Assembly (NCBI GenBank): GCA_049585795.1
Contig: JBAVAQ010000021.1
Location: forward strand, 160,812-224,811
Direction: 5' to 3'
DNA length: 64,000 nucleotides
Source of the DNA: JABDBE01 sp049585795
Lineage (GTDB): Bacteria; Acidobacteriota; Terriglobia; Terriglobales; Acidobacteriaceae
Below the pieces are notes generated by a model that saw only the letters and a list, made by a program, of their open reading frames with translations, did no database searches and had not been told where the DNA came from. Both the position numbers and the translations under genes were made by a program. Below are positions 45,491 through 54,281 of this stretch, one piece after another. Numbering within the stretch: position 1 is the first letter of the stretch; each line of letters opens with the position of its first letter.

Positions 45491-45650
45491 GTGCTCTTTT
45501 TCGGCGCGCGAAGAATACGCGCGAAGAATAAAGAATGATCGATAAAAACGATGGCTCGCATCGATTAATTAGATCAAACAGAAGTTGAGCGGCTACGCAC
45601 TTACGGTAAACTATGCCACCGGGCAGGCACGAGCACCCGGCAAACCTTTC

Positions 45651-46430
45651 ATGAGCGCCCACGAAACAGAAAAATTTCATCGCGCGAAAATCATACAACG
45701 GGTGGACTTCGCCCCCGAACTCTGGATGATTCGCGTCCAACTCGACCACGAGTTCAAATTCGCTCCCGGCCAATATGCGACGTTGGGTCTCGAAGGTATG
45801 GGCAAACTCAAGGAGCGCCCATACTCCATCGTTTCGTCGCCGCACGAGAACGAACTCGAGTTCTTTTTCGAACTGGTGCCGCCCGGCGATCTCACTCCGC
45901 TGTTATACAAACTGCAACCCGGCCATGAACTGTTCCTGCGAAAAGTTCCCAAGGGAAGGTTCATGCTCGACACCAAGAGCGGCCGCACCAATCACCTTTT
46001 GGTGTGTACGGTGACCGGCGTCGCTCCGTTCGTCAGCTATATTCGGACGCTCTATCGAGACTGGAAAGAAGGCAGGTTTGCCGGCGAACACAAACTATTT
46101 TTGCTGAATGGGGCAAGCCGCTCGTGGGAGTTCGGGTATCTCGAAGAATTGCAGAAATTCGCGCAGGAAATTCCCTGGTTGAACTATGTGCCTACCATCA
46201 GCCGTCCCTGGGAAGATGAAAACTGGAAGGGCGAGACTGGACGTGTAGAAGACGTTCTGCGCAAGTACACCGACATGTGGGGTTTCGGGGCGAACGCGAT
46301 CGCCTACTTGTGCGGCCACCCGGGAATGGTCGAAGGCGCCAAGGGAATTCTGAAGCGCATCGGCTTTGCCAAAGAAGAATTGAAAGAAGAAATCTATTGG
46401 GTGCCATCGAAGAAGACGCCGGTACCCTAA
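45651..46430 (+). CDS. Ferredoxin/flavodoxin-NADP+ reductase family protein
   Basis: A 259-residue FNR-fold flavoprotein. The FAD-binding RPYSIVSSP is at about residues 58-66. The NADP-binding part has LVCTVTGVAPFVSYI and the tail YLCGHPGMVEGAKGIL. It should pass electrons between NADPH and ferredoxin or flavodoxin. ATG 45651 matches family length; the open frame runs to 45585. It overlaps the cupin gene stop tail to tail by 4 nt. Confidence 0.88.
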   Translation: MSAHETEKFHRAKIIQRVDFAPELWMIRVQLDHEFKFAPGQYATLGLEGMGKLKERPYSIVSSPHENELEFFFELVPPGDLTPLLYKLQPGHELFLRKVPKGRFMLDTKSGRTNHLLVCTVTGVAPFVSYIRTLYRDWKEGRFAGEHKLFLLNGASRSWEFGYLEELQKFAQEIPWLNYVPTISRPWEDENWKGETGRVEDVLRKYTDMWGFGANAIAYLCGHPGMVEGAKGILKRIGFAKEELKEEIYWVPSKKTPVP

Positions 46431-46774
46431 GAATCACTTTCCGCAGGCGCGAAAAACACCAGTACGGTCAAGTCTTCCGTGACTTCATAAAAGCGGTGTT
46501 CCACTTCAGCCGCAACAAAAATGATGCTGCCCTCGCTTACCACATGGTCTTCGGAACCTGCTTGCATCCGCGCCCGGCCGCGAACCACGTAGTAAAGCTC
46601 GTCTTCTTTGTGCGGTCTTTGAGGATCGTCGCCGCCGGCGGGCAAGACGTAAACGCCGGCGCTCATCGCCGGGACGCGCAGGAACTCAAGATAACGCTTC
46701 CCGGATTGTTCCCGGCGTTTGTCCGCATCGGCGATGTTGGAGAATTGAGCCACTTGCACGACGGCTGCCTCCAA
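46427..46774 (-). CDS. Cupin-domain protein
   Basis: A 115-residue single cupin. First motif PHKEDELYYVVRGRARMQAG, second GSIIFVAAEVEHRFYEV, with the metal-binding His/Glu set (H, E, H visible). The function is not predictable from fold; many small cupins bind metal and small ligands. It is convergent with the FNR-like gene, with stops overlapping by 4 nt. Confidence 0.87.
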   Translation of the reverse strand: MEAAVVQVAQFSNIADADKRREQSGKRYLEFLRVPAMSAGVYVLPAGGDDPQRPHKEDELYYVVRGRARMQAGSEDHVVSEGSIIFVAAEVEHRFYEVTEDLTVLVFFAPAESDS

Positions 46775-46909
46775 TGTTCCGGCGTTTCGAGCCGCGAATC
46801 ATTAAACTCGCTGCATCGCGCCTAGAGTTCTCAGCTCGGCCCATCAGCATAGCATTCTCGCGGCAAGATTGAGTGCTACATAGAACCCTGTATTGCATTC
46901 TTTTAAGAT

Positions 46910-47302
46910 CTAACTCACACTTTGAGTAGCGCCACTGTCGTTCTGGACGAATGGCCGTGGATCCCTCCCCTCGTTTGATAGACGTTCGCCAAATTGGGCC
47001 AAGTAGCGAACGAGATATTTCTGGCCGATGCTCCGCGTGCGGTGTGGTTCTAATCGCCCGCCTCCATCACTCAGAAAATGCAACGCCAGAGCTATTGAGA
47101 GATAAGCTCGAAAAATTGTTCGCGCGTCATGTAGCAGAAACTGGATGTGGCAAACCGCACGATCCAGCTCTTGAATAATATTTAAGCCTTGCGTTAAAGC
47201 ACCCTGGAAGCGAGGCAACAATTCCTGCGCGTTTGTTTCCGCGCTTGAAATTTTTGCCAAAGACGGAACATTCTTCTCGATCTCTTTCCACTTCTTGGAC
47301 AT
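46910..47302 (-). CDS. Hypothetical protein
   Basis: An open frame of 130 codons from ATG 47302 with no recognised domain (KEIEKNVPSLAKISSAETNA). The second half is Arg/His-rich and low-scoring to my eye. Its start has a weak ribosome site. It may be real or an antisense artefact; the region has no better candidate. Confidence 0.3.
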   Translation of the reverse strand: MSKKWKEIEKNVPSLAKISSAETNAQELLPRFQGALTQGLNIIQELDRAVCHIQFLLHDARTIFRAYLSIALALHFLSDGGGRLEPHRTRSIGQKYLVRYLAQFGERLSNEGRDPRPFVQNDSGATQSVS

Positions 47303-47398
47303 GGTCTTACCGCTAACATCCTTATTCCAATGGTTTACGAGGTTTGGCACGCGCACTGCTCCATCTGCATCGAAGATGATGATGATGAGGAGGTCATG

Positions 47399-48052
47399 AT
47401 GAAGAATTCGCGCGAAAGAGCATATTTATGTGTGTTTGTGTTGCTTCTCGCAATCGCTCTGTGCCCATGGACATACGCTGAAAACGCGGTCATGGGAGAG
47501 ATCCAATTCGAAGGCAAATCCCACGTCACAAAGACTTCCGGGGTCTGGGTCGACGGACAATACGTTGGCTATCTGAAAGAGCTCAAGGGATCCAAGAAGG
47601 TTCTGCTTCTGCCGGGCGAGCACACCATCACCGTGCGCCAGGACGGCTATCAGGATTTTACGCAACGAGTCATGGTCGAGCCTGGACAGAAGCAGACAGT
47701 GAGTGTGCTGATGCAGAAAGCACCGACCGGACCCATGCCTCAAGTCACGGCCGAAGTCAAAATCGAGGTCAACCCTTCCCGGGCTGCCGTATTTTTGGAC
47801 GGCCTTTTCGTGGGACACGTGGGAGAATTTGAGGGTGCGGGTCGAGGCATGCTGGTTGGGCCGGGACCTCACCGGATAAGAATCGCGCTTCCCGGTTATC
47901 AAACTTTTGAGACCGACATCAATCCGACTGCCAACCAGAAGGTCGAAATTAAGACTGAGCTGGCCAAGAGCGATGCGCCTCCCGCAGGGCCGCTAGTCAA
48001 CCCGGAAACAGGCGATGCCATGCCACCCCCGCCGCCTGCTCCGCAGCATTGA
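47399..48052 (+). CDS. Exported protein with two PEGA domains
   Basis: A 217-residue exported protein. Signal peptide: RERAYLCVFVLLLAIALCPWTYAE. Two PEGA domains follow, about 35-110 and 120-190. The second is plain: VEVNPSRAAVFLDGLFVGHVGEF and GPHRIRIALPGYQTFETDI. A Pro-rich tail ends it. PEGA domains often occur in surface or kinase-linked proteins. ATG 47399 follows GAGGAGG; a (gat)n run sits just upstream. The kinase gene starts 42 nt later, so an operon is likely. Confidence 0.86.
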   Translation: MKNSRERAYLCVFVLLLAIALCPWTYAENAVMGEIQFEGKSHVTKTSGVWVDGQYVGYLKELKGSKKVLLLPGEHTITVRQDGYQDFTQRVMVEPGQKQTVSVLMQKAPTGPMPQVTAEVKIEVNPSRAAVFLDGLFVGHVGEFEGAGRGMLVGPGPHRIRIALPGYQTFETDINPTANQKVEIKTELAKSDAPPAGPLVNPETGDAMPPPPPAPQH

Positions 48053-48093
48053 AAGGCGCGCAGGTCAGCAAGATGCGGATATAATTGCACCGC

Positions 48094-50790
48094 ATGCCCA
48101 TCGCCTCTGGCACCAAGCTCGGACCGTACGAGATTCAGTCGGAGCTGGGTGCAGGCGGCATGGGCGAGGTCTATCGGGCGCGTGACACTCGGCTCGACCG
48201 GCAAGTTGCCATCAAGGTTCTTGCTGGCCATCTCTCCTCGTCTCCCGAATTGAAGCAGCGGATGGAGCGCGAGGCACGCGCCATCTCTTCTTTGAACCAT
48301 CCCCACATTTGCCAACTCTATGACATCGGTTCGCAGGATGGAACCGATTACCTGGTCATGGAGTTCCTCGAAGGGGAAACGGTCGCCGAGAGACTCCGCA
48401 AAGGCGCGCTACCTTTAAGTGAAGTGCTGAAGGTTGGGGCTGAAGTGGCGGAGGCTCTGGAGATCGCGCACCGGGCAGGCATTGTGCATCGCGACTTGAA
48501 GCCGGCAAACATCATGCTAACCAAGTCAGGCGCGAAGCTGATGGACTTTGGTTTGGCGAAACCCTTCGGAATGACCGCTTCAGCATCTGGCGCAGCGCCT
48601 TCGTTCACTGCCGTGGCGACCATGACCGGTCTGAGTCCGGCAAGCCCGCTGACTACTGCTGGCAGCATTGTCGGCACCATCCAATACATGTCGCCGGAGC
48701 AGATCGAGGGCAAAGACGCCGATGCGCGCAGTGACATCTTTGCGCTCGGCGCCGTTCTGTACGAAATGGCCACGGGGAAGCGGGCATTTGAGGGCAAGAG
48801 CCAGATTTCGGTAGCGTCGTCGATTTTGGAGAAAGATCCGGAGCCGATCAGCGCCGCCAAACCCATGACTCCTTCGGCATTCGAGCATGTGGTAAAGACC
48901 TGCCTGCAAAAGAACCCGGAGGATCGCTTTCAAACCGCGCACGACGTCAGGCTGCAACTCAAATGGATTGCAGAAGACCGGCCGTCGCCGTCCACGCCGG
49001 CTTCGGCTCCAGCTTCACGCCATCCCCGTGAGCGTCTGGCTTGGGCAATGGCCGTCTTCCTCGCGATTGTTGCCGGCGCAGTTGCCGGAATTCTTATCGC
49101 CCGTCCCAGCGGGCCCCCTCGCACCATCCGTACCGTCATTTCTCCCCCGGAAGGCACCGCGTTCCGGCTGACCGGCGACTTGGCCGGTCCACCGGAGCTT
49201 TCGCCCGACGGCTCCTCCGTTGCGTTTTCGGCTGCTGGATCCGACGGCAAGGTTCTGCTCTGGGTTCGTCCCATGGACAAGCTGGAAGCGCGCGCACTGC
49301 CGGATACGGAGAACGCCATGTTTCCATTCTGGTCGCCGGATAGCAAGTCGCTCGGTTTCTTTGCCGACGGGAAGCTAAAAACGATTGACCTAAGCGGCGG
49401 TTCTCCGCAAACAGTTTGTGATGCCCCGCAGGCACGCGGAGGCTCCTGGGGACCAAATGGCACGATTCTGCTGACCACGGACACCCAAGCGCCCATCAGC
49501 CGGGTGAACGCCAATGGCGGAGCACCAGTCGAAATTACAAAAGTTGATCATTCCCGGCACACTTCGCATCGCTGGCCCTTTTTTCTTCCGGATGGCAAGC
49601 ACTTTCTTTATGTCGCTATTAATCACGATTCAGCCCAATCCGAGAAAGACGCTGTATACTTCGCCTCGCTCAATGGAGCGGAGAACCGCCAGTTATTCCG
49701 TTCCATGTCCAACGCCATTTACGCGGGCGGTTTTGTTTTGTTTGCCCGGGGCAACCAGTTGATGGCACAGAAATTCGATCCCTCCTCGGGAAAGTTGAGC
49801 GGAGACTTACAGGTGGTGGCTAACGGGGCTGCGAATGATATCAGCACGTGGCACATGGATGCCTCCGCTTCTGGCCCGGGACTGCTGGTTATGGGTAGTG
49901 GCGGAACCCCTGACTGGCAACTCATCTGGGTGGATCGCACCGGCAAGCGGGTCGGCGTCGTGACCGACAAACTTTCGAACCTGCAATACGCCCGTTTGTC
50001 GCCACGGGGAGATCGGGTCGCGCTGCAGATTGACACTGGAGCGAACGACATTTGGATACTTGATCTTGCCCGCGGGATTCGCACCCGGCTGACGTTCGGC
50101 CCGGTTTTCAATGCCAGTCCGGTTTGGTCGCCCGACGGCAAATGGATCGCCTACGACTCCGAACGCAACGGCGGAAATCAGATCTATCGCAAACCGTCCG
50201 ACGGCAGTGGCGCCGAGGAACGTCTGCTTGACGACGACCAGCCGGTTTTCCCGACCGATTGGTCCCGCGATGGCAAATACCTGCTTTATTCGCGGGGCCC
50301 TTTGTATGGTGCGGGGGAGGAAATCTGGGCATTGCCGCTGGAGGGCGTTCGCAAGCCTTTCCTGGTTGTGCCCCACGGCGCGAACTCGCTTGCTACGCAA
50401 GGAGTGTTGTCGCCGGACAGCCGGTGGCTCGCTTATGCGTCCAGCGAGTCCGGTCAACCGGAGTTATACGTTGTACCGTTCCGCGGCGGACAGGGGAAAT
50501 GGCAGGTCTCTCAGAGCGGAGGCTATCTCCCGTTGTGGAGTGCGGACGGGAAAACCCTCTATTACTCCAATCTTGGCTTTAGTGTTTTTGCCGTACCCGT
50601 CAAGGAGATGAACGACACCCTGCAATTCGGAACGGCTGAGCAACTTTTGTCCACGGCGAGCATGTCCAGCCCGAATTTCTTCTACGATGTCTCGCCGGAC
50701 GGCAAGAAGATTCTTCTGGATGCCATCTCCCAGCAGGTAAACCAATCGATTACCGTAGTCACAAACTGGAGCCAGGAGCTGAAGAAATAG
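48094..50790 (+). CDS. Membrane serine/threonine protein kinase with WD40/TolB-like propeller
   Basis: An 898-residue kinase from ATG 48094. The kinase domain (about 8-275) shows GAGGMGEVY, the lysine motif VAIKVL, catalytic HRDLKPANIM and DFGLAKP. A membrane helix (LAWAMAVFLAIVAGAVAGIL, about 309-328) divides it from an external region (about 335-898) of TolB/WD40-like blades such as LSPDGSSVAFSAAGSDGK and WSPDGKWIAYDSERNGGNQIY. This layout is a typical acidobacterial receptor-like Hanks kinase; the ligand sensed by the propeller is unknown. PEGA protein gene directly upstream. Confidence 0.93.
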   Translation: MPIASGTKLGPYEIQSELGAGGMGEVYRARDTRLDRQVAIKVLAGHLSSSPELKQRMEREARAISSLNHPHICQLYDIGSQDGTDYLVMEFLEGETVAERLRKGALPLSEVLKVGAEVAEALEIAHRAGIVHRDLKPANIMLTKSGAKLMDFGLAKPFGMTASASGAAPSFTAVATMTGLSPASPLTTAGSIVGTIQYMSPEQIEGKDADARSDIFALGAVLYEMATGKRAFEGKSQISVASSILEKDPEPISAAKPMTPSAFEHVVKTCLQKNPEDRFQTAHDVRLQLKWIAEDRPSPSTPASAPASRHPRERLAWAMAVFLAIVAGAVAGILIARPSGPPRTIRTVISPPEGTAFRLTGDLAGPPELSPDGSSVAFSAAGSDGKVLLWVRPMDKLEARALPDTENAMFPFWSPDSKSLGFFADGKLKTIDLSGGSPQTVCDAPQARGGSWGPNGTILLTTDTQAPISRVNANGGAPVEITKVDHSRHTSHRWPFFLPDGKHFLYVAINHDSAQSEKDAVYFASLNGAENRQLFRSMSNAIYAGGFVLFARGNQLMAQKFDPSSGKLSGDLQVVANGAANDISTWHMDASASGPGLLVMGSGGTPDWQLIWVDRTGKRVGVVTDKLSNLQYARLSPRGDRVALQIDTGANDIWILDLARGIRTRLTFGPVFNASPVWSPDGKWIAYDSERNGGNQIYRKPSDGSGAEERLLDDDQPVFPTDWSRDGKYLLYSRGPLYGAGEEIWALPLEGVRKPFLVVPHGANSLATQGVLSPDSRWLAYASSESGQPELYVVPFRGGQGKWQVSQSGGYLPLWSADGKTLYYSNLGFSVFAVPVKEMNDTLQFGTAEQLLSTASMSSPNFFYDVSPDGKKILLDAISQQVNQSITVVTNWSQELKK

Positions 50791-50807
50791 CGCTGGCAAA
50801 ATGCATT

Positions 50808-50905
50808 AACCACAAAGGACACGAAGGTTCACAAAGGAAGATCCGGTAGCCTCGTCGCAAGACGCTCAACTTTTCCTTTGTGTACCTTCGTGTCCTTCGT
50901 GGTTG
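50808..50905. repeat. Intergenic inverted repeat between convergent genes
   Basis: Arms aaccacaaaggacacgaagg (from 50808) and the reverse complement of its partner (to 50905), extending through about 32 bases with a few mismatches, around a 33-nt loop. It lies between the stops of the kinase (50790) and amidohydrolase (50950). It may act as a bidirectional terminator and resembles the repeat at 33084-33177. Confidence 0.65.
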
Positions 50906-50949
50906 TGCCTTTTGGTTTTCGACCGATTCGATTGAAGCTCATCCTGCAA

Positions 50950-52422
50950 TCAGTATTCGCCGTAGCGTCCCTTCACCGAATCGATGAGCTTTTGCGAGTC
51001 ATAGCCAATTCCGTCTTTGAAAACGATCTCGACATTCTCGATGTCTGAAATTCGGCTCGCCGGATCGCCCTTGATTACGATGAGATCCGCGTTTTTCCCT
51101 GCGGCAACTGTGCCGATCTGATCCTGCTTGCCGAGATATGTTGCGCCGTTGAGGGTCGCAATTTTGATAGCGTCGACGGGCGAGAATCCCGCTTCGACCA
51201 GCAATTCAATTTCGCGCTGATCGCCAAATCCGGGGACGACCCCTCCGTTGCCCGTCGGATCGGGGCCGGCAAGCAGCATTCCTCCAGCCTGAGCAAATGC
51301 GTGTTCCAGTTCCATGTCGCGCTTGAACAGCATCGGCCAATCAGTTGTTGGCGGCTTCATACTCGCAGGCCGCTCGCGGTTGTACAGATAAGCTTCGCGA
51401 GCTTCTGGCGTCATTACGTCGAGGGCCTGCTGTCGGAGAGGAGGACGTCCCGGAATTCCGCCACTCTCAAAGACAGGCAGTGTCGAAGTGACCGCTACGT
51501 GATGCTTCACTAACGTGTCGATCAGATCCTTCGCTTCCGGACCATTTGCCGGCATATGTTCCAGCGTGTAGACTCCCATACTTTTGCTACAAAGATCGGC
51601 TTTCTTGTCTGGATCAAGCTGCGTGTTCACGAAAAATCCGTGTTCGAGATCGTCAATGCCCAGTTCTGCGGCTTCTTTGTAGGTCACCGAGCACAAGTGT
51701 CCCGTAACTTTGATGCCACGCTTGTGAGCCGCCTCGATCGCGGCCTTCAGTTCGGCCCGCGTGATATTCATGTATGCCTTGAATGAAGTCACACCGCGGT
51801 CTGCCCAGTAGTCGACCATTTGGCGCGCCTCATCGGGATCGCTTAGCTGATGCATTTGAATGAAGTAACTGTCGGGTCCCTCCAGATACGGCCCGGTGAC
51901 GTCGATATGCGGGCCAGGAAGTTTGCCCTCGTCGATCTCGCGCTTCAGGTTCAGATCGGTGTAGGTCTCGACGCTTCCGGTGGTTCGCATCGTGGTCACG
52001 CCGCCGGCCAGATAGAGGCGGGGTGCGGAGAACGTCATCTGCGGGACTAATATGGGTGGTTCGGATCTCCATTGACTATCTTCGTCCGGCCGGGCCATAT
52101 AAAAGAGATGGTCGTGCATGCCGACGATTCCGGGCATCACCGTATATCCGCGCAGGCTGAGAATAGTTGTTCCCTCGGCTGCGGGAATGTCCGAACCGGC
52201 GGTGACCGCCGTGATCTTGCCGCGCTCAATAATTACATTTTGATCTTCGACGGGCGCTTGTCCAGAGCCGTCAATGATGCGCACATGCTCAAGAACCACT
52301 CTCGGCGCGTTCACTCGCACATATTTCTGCACGGTTGGAGATAGCCCAGCCGGCTGTTGAGCGCAGACATGAATGGACAGAAACAAGAACACTGACAAAA
52401 TCAGCAGATGGTTGGCGCGCAT
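50950..52422 (-). CDS. Exported amidohydrolase-family protein
   Basis: A 490-residue exported amidohydrolase. Signal peptide: RANHLLILSVFLFLSIHVCAQ. Metal motif GMHDHLF (HxH, about 103-105), a lysine in SFKAYMN that could be carboxylated, histidines in TGHL and LEHGFF, and a catalytic-type Asp in AGPDPTG. It belongs to the imidazolonepropionase-like/prolidase-like group common in Acidobacteriota; the substrate (cyclic amide, dipeptide or lactone) cannot be read from sequence. Confidence 0.87.
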   Translation of the reverse strand: MRANHLLILSVFLFLSIHVCAQQPAGLSPTVQKYVRVNAPRVVLEHVRIIDGSGQAPVEDQNVIIERGKITAVTAGSDIPAAEGTTILSLRGYTVMPGIVGMHDHLFYMARPDEDSQWRSEPPILVPQMTFSAPRLYLAGGVTTMRTTGSVETYTDLNLKREIDEGKLPGPHIDVTGPYLEGPDSYFIQMHQLSDPDEARQMVDYWADRGVTSFKAYMNITRAELKAAIEAAHKRGIKVTGHLCSVTYKEAAELGIDDLEHGFFVNTQLDPDKKADLCSKSMGVYTLEHMPANGPEAKDLIDTLVKHHVAVTSTLPVFESGGIPGRPPLRQQALDVMTPEAREAYLYNRERPASMKPPTTDWPMLFKRDMELEHAFAQAGGMLLAGPDPTGNGGVVPGFGDQREIELLVEAGFSPVDAIKIATLNGATYLGKQDQIGTVAAGKNADLIVIKGDPASRISDIENVEIVFKDGIGYDSQKLIDSVKGRYGEY

Positions 52423-52536
52423 TCGGTATCCTCAAAGTCGGCTCATTGTAGCTGAGGGAACAATCCCACAACAAAGAATCAGCACCCGAACTACTTCTGC
52501 CTTAAAGTGCATAATTAGGGTGACGGGAGCGACGCC

Positions 52537-54177
52537 GTGACATTGATGCAGGACGGGCTGTGGTACAAAGACGCGATCATTTATCAAGTCCACGTCCGAA
52601 CCTTTCGCGATAGCAACGGGGACGGGATTGGGGACTTCCGCGGTCTGGCGGAGAAACTCGATTATCTGCAGGAGTTGGGCATCAACGCGCTGTGGCTCAT
52701 GCCGTTTTTTCCGTCGCCGCTGCGCGATGACGGCTACGATATTGCCGATTACCGATCGGTGCATCCCAGCTATGGGACGCTCGACGATTTCAAAACTTTT
52801 CTCACCGCTGCCCATGAGCGCGCAATACGAGTGATCGTCGAGATGGTGCTCAACCACACCTCCGATCAACACCCCTGGTTTCAGGAATCGCGAAGCGCTC
52901 CCGAAAATCCGCGGCGGAATTGGTACGTGTGGAGCGATACCGATACTCGTTATCGCGGTGTGCGAATTATTTTTCTCGACACTGAAACTTCGAACTGGGC
53001 CCGCGATCCGGTTTCAAAGGCATATTACTGGCACCGTTTTTTCAGCCACCAGCCAGATCTAAACTACGACAATCCCGCGGTTCGGGAAGAGATGTGGTCT
53101 ATCATGCAGTTCTGGCTGGAGATGGGTGTGGACGGGTTCCGGCTCGACGCAGTTCCTTACCTCGTCGAACGGGAGGGGACATCATGTGAAAATTTGCCTG
53201 AAACCCACGCTATCCTCAAAGAGTTGCGCGGCAAGCTGGATCAACATTTCACAGGAAGGATGCTGCTTGCCGAAGCCAACCAATGGCCGGCTGATCTTCG
53301 ACCGTACTTCGGGAATAGCGACGAGTTCCACATGGCTTTTCATTTTCCTCTCATGCCCCGAATGTTCATGGGCGTAAAACTCGAGGATCGCAAGCCGATC
53401 ATGGATATTTTGCAGCAGACTCCCGCGATTCCTGATTCTTGCCAATGGTGTTTGTTCCTGCGCAATCACGATGAACTTACGCTCGAGATGGTGACCGACA
53501 TCGAACGCGATTATATGTACGACACCTACGCCGGGGACAAGGCGATGCGGTTGAACCTCGGCATCCGCAGGCGCCTTGCACCCCTGCTGGATAACGACCG
53601 GCGTCGCGTCGAACTAATGACTGGCATGTTGATGTCTCTGCCCGGGACCCCGATTATTTACTATGGCGACGAGATTGGGATGGGAGATAACGTTCACCTC
53701 GGCGATCGGAATGGGGTGCGCACGCCGATGCAATGGGATGGCGGATGGAACGCGGGCTTTTCCTCGGCCGATCCCGAGAGCCTTTACTCACCGCTGATCC
53801 TCGATCCGGTGTATGGGTATCCGGCGGTAAATGTTTATTCGCAAAAACGGTCCGGGCATTCTCTCCTTGCCTGGATGCAACGCATCATACAGACGCGGAA
53901 GTCTACGCAGGTCTTTGGCAGAGGTTCCATAGAGTTTCTCCATCCGGCGAACCATCGCGTGCTCGCCTATGTGAGGCAACTCAAGAATGAAACCGTGCTG
54001 GTGGTCAATAACCTTTCCAGTACCGCGCAGGCGGTGGAACTTGATCTCCGACGCTACAAGGGCAATATTCTGGTCGAAATGTCGGGCCGCAATATCTTTC
54101 CGCGCATCGGTGATTTGCCCTATCTGTTGACCATGGGGCCCTATCAGTTCTTCTGGTTCCGTTTGCGTCGCATATGA
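52537..54177 (+). CDS. treS: Trehalose synthase / maltose-trehalose glucosyltransferase (GH13)
   Basis: A 546-residue GH13 enzyme. The N-terminus WYKDAIIYQVHVRTFRDSNGDGIGDF and NHTSDQHPWF are the TreS hallmark. The nucleophile lies in VDGFRLDAVPYL, the acid in LLAEANQWP and the transition-state Asp in LRNHDEL. TreS interconverts maltose and trehalose. The stop overlaps an ATGA (54174), the start of an 11-codon frame that runs in the same phase as the glycosyltransferase. GTG 52537 and ATG 52546 are both possible starts. Confidence 0.88.
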   Translation: MTLMQDGLWYKDAIIYQVHVRTFRDSNGDGIGDFRGLAEKLDYLQELGINALWLMPFFPSPLRDDGYDIADYRSVHPSYGTLDDFKTFLTAAHERAIRVIVEMVLNHTSDQHPWFQESRSAPENPRRNWYVWSDTDTRYRGVRIIFLDTETSNWARDPVSKAYYWHRFFSHQPDLNYDNPAVREEMWSIMQFWLEMGVDGFRLDAVPYLVEREGTSCENLPETHAILKELRGKLDQHFTGRMLLAEANQWPADLRPYFGNSDEFHMAFHFPLMPRMFMGVKLEDRKPIMDILQQTPAIPDSCQWCLFLRNHDELTLEMVTDIERDYMYDTYAGDKAMRLNLGIRRRLAPLLDNDRRRVELMTGMLMSLPGTPIIYYGDEIGMGDNVHLGDRNGVRTPMQWDGGWNAGFSSADPESLYSPLILDPVYGYPAVNVYSQKRSGHSLLAWMQRIIQTRKSTQVFGRGSIEFLHPANHRVLAYVRQLKNETVLVVNNLSSTAQAVELDLRRYKGNILVEMSGRNIFPRIGDLPYLLTMGPYQFFWFRLRRI

Positions 54178-54281
54178 AGAAAGAGGAATTGAGTTTTCAG
54201 AGCATCTGACAGGGGTTTCGTCTGGAAGAGACAAGCGTACTTACCGATGATTTTATTCGCGAACTGATCAGCGTTGGCGAA

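Noticed and set aside
47372..47395. (gat)n run upstream of the PEGA gene as a leader peptide
   Set aside because: It can be read as Asp/Glu codons in an open frame, but the ribosome site and signal peptide place the true start after it.
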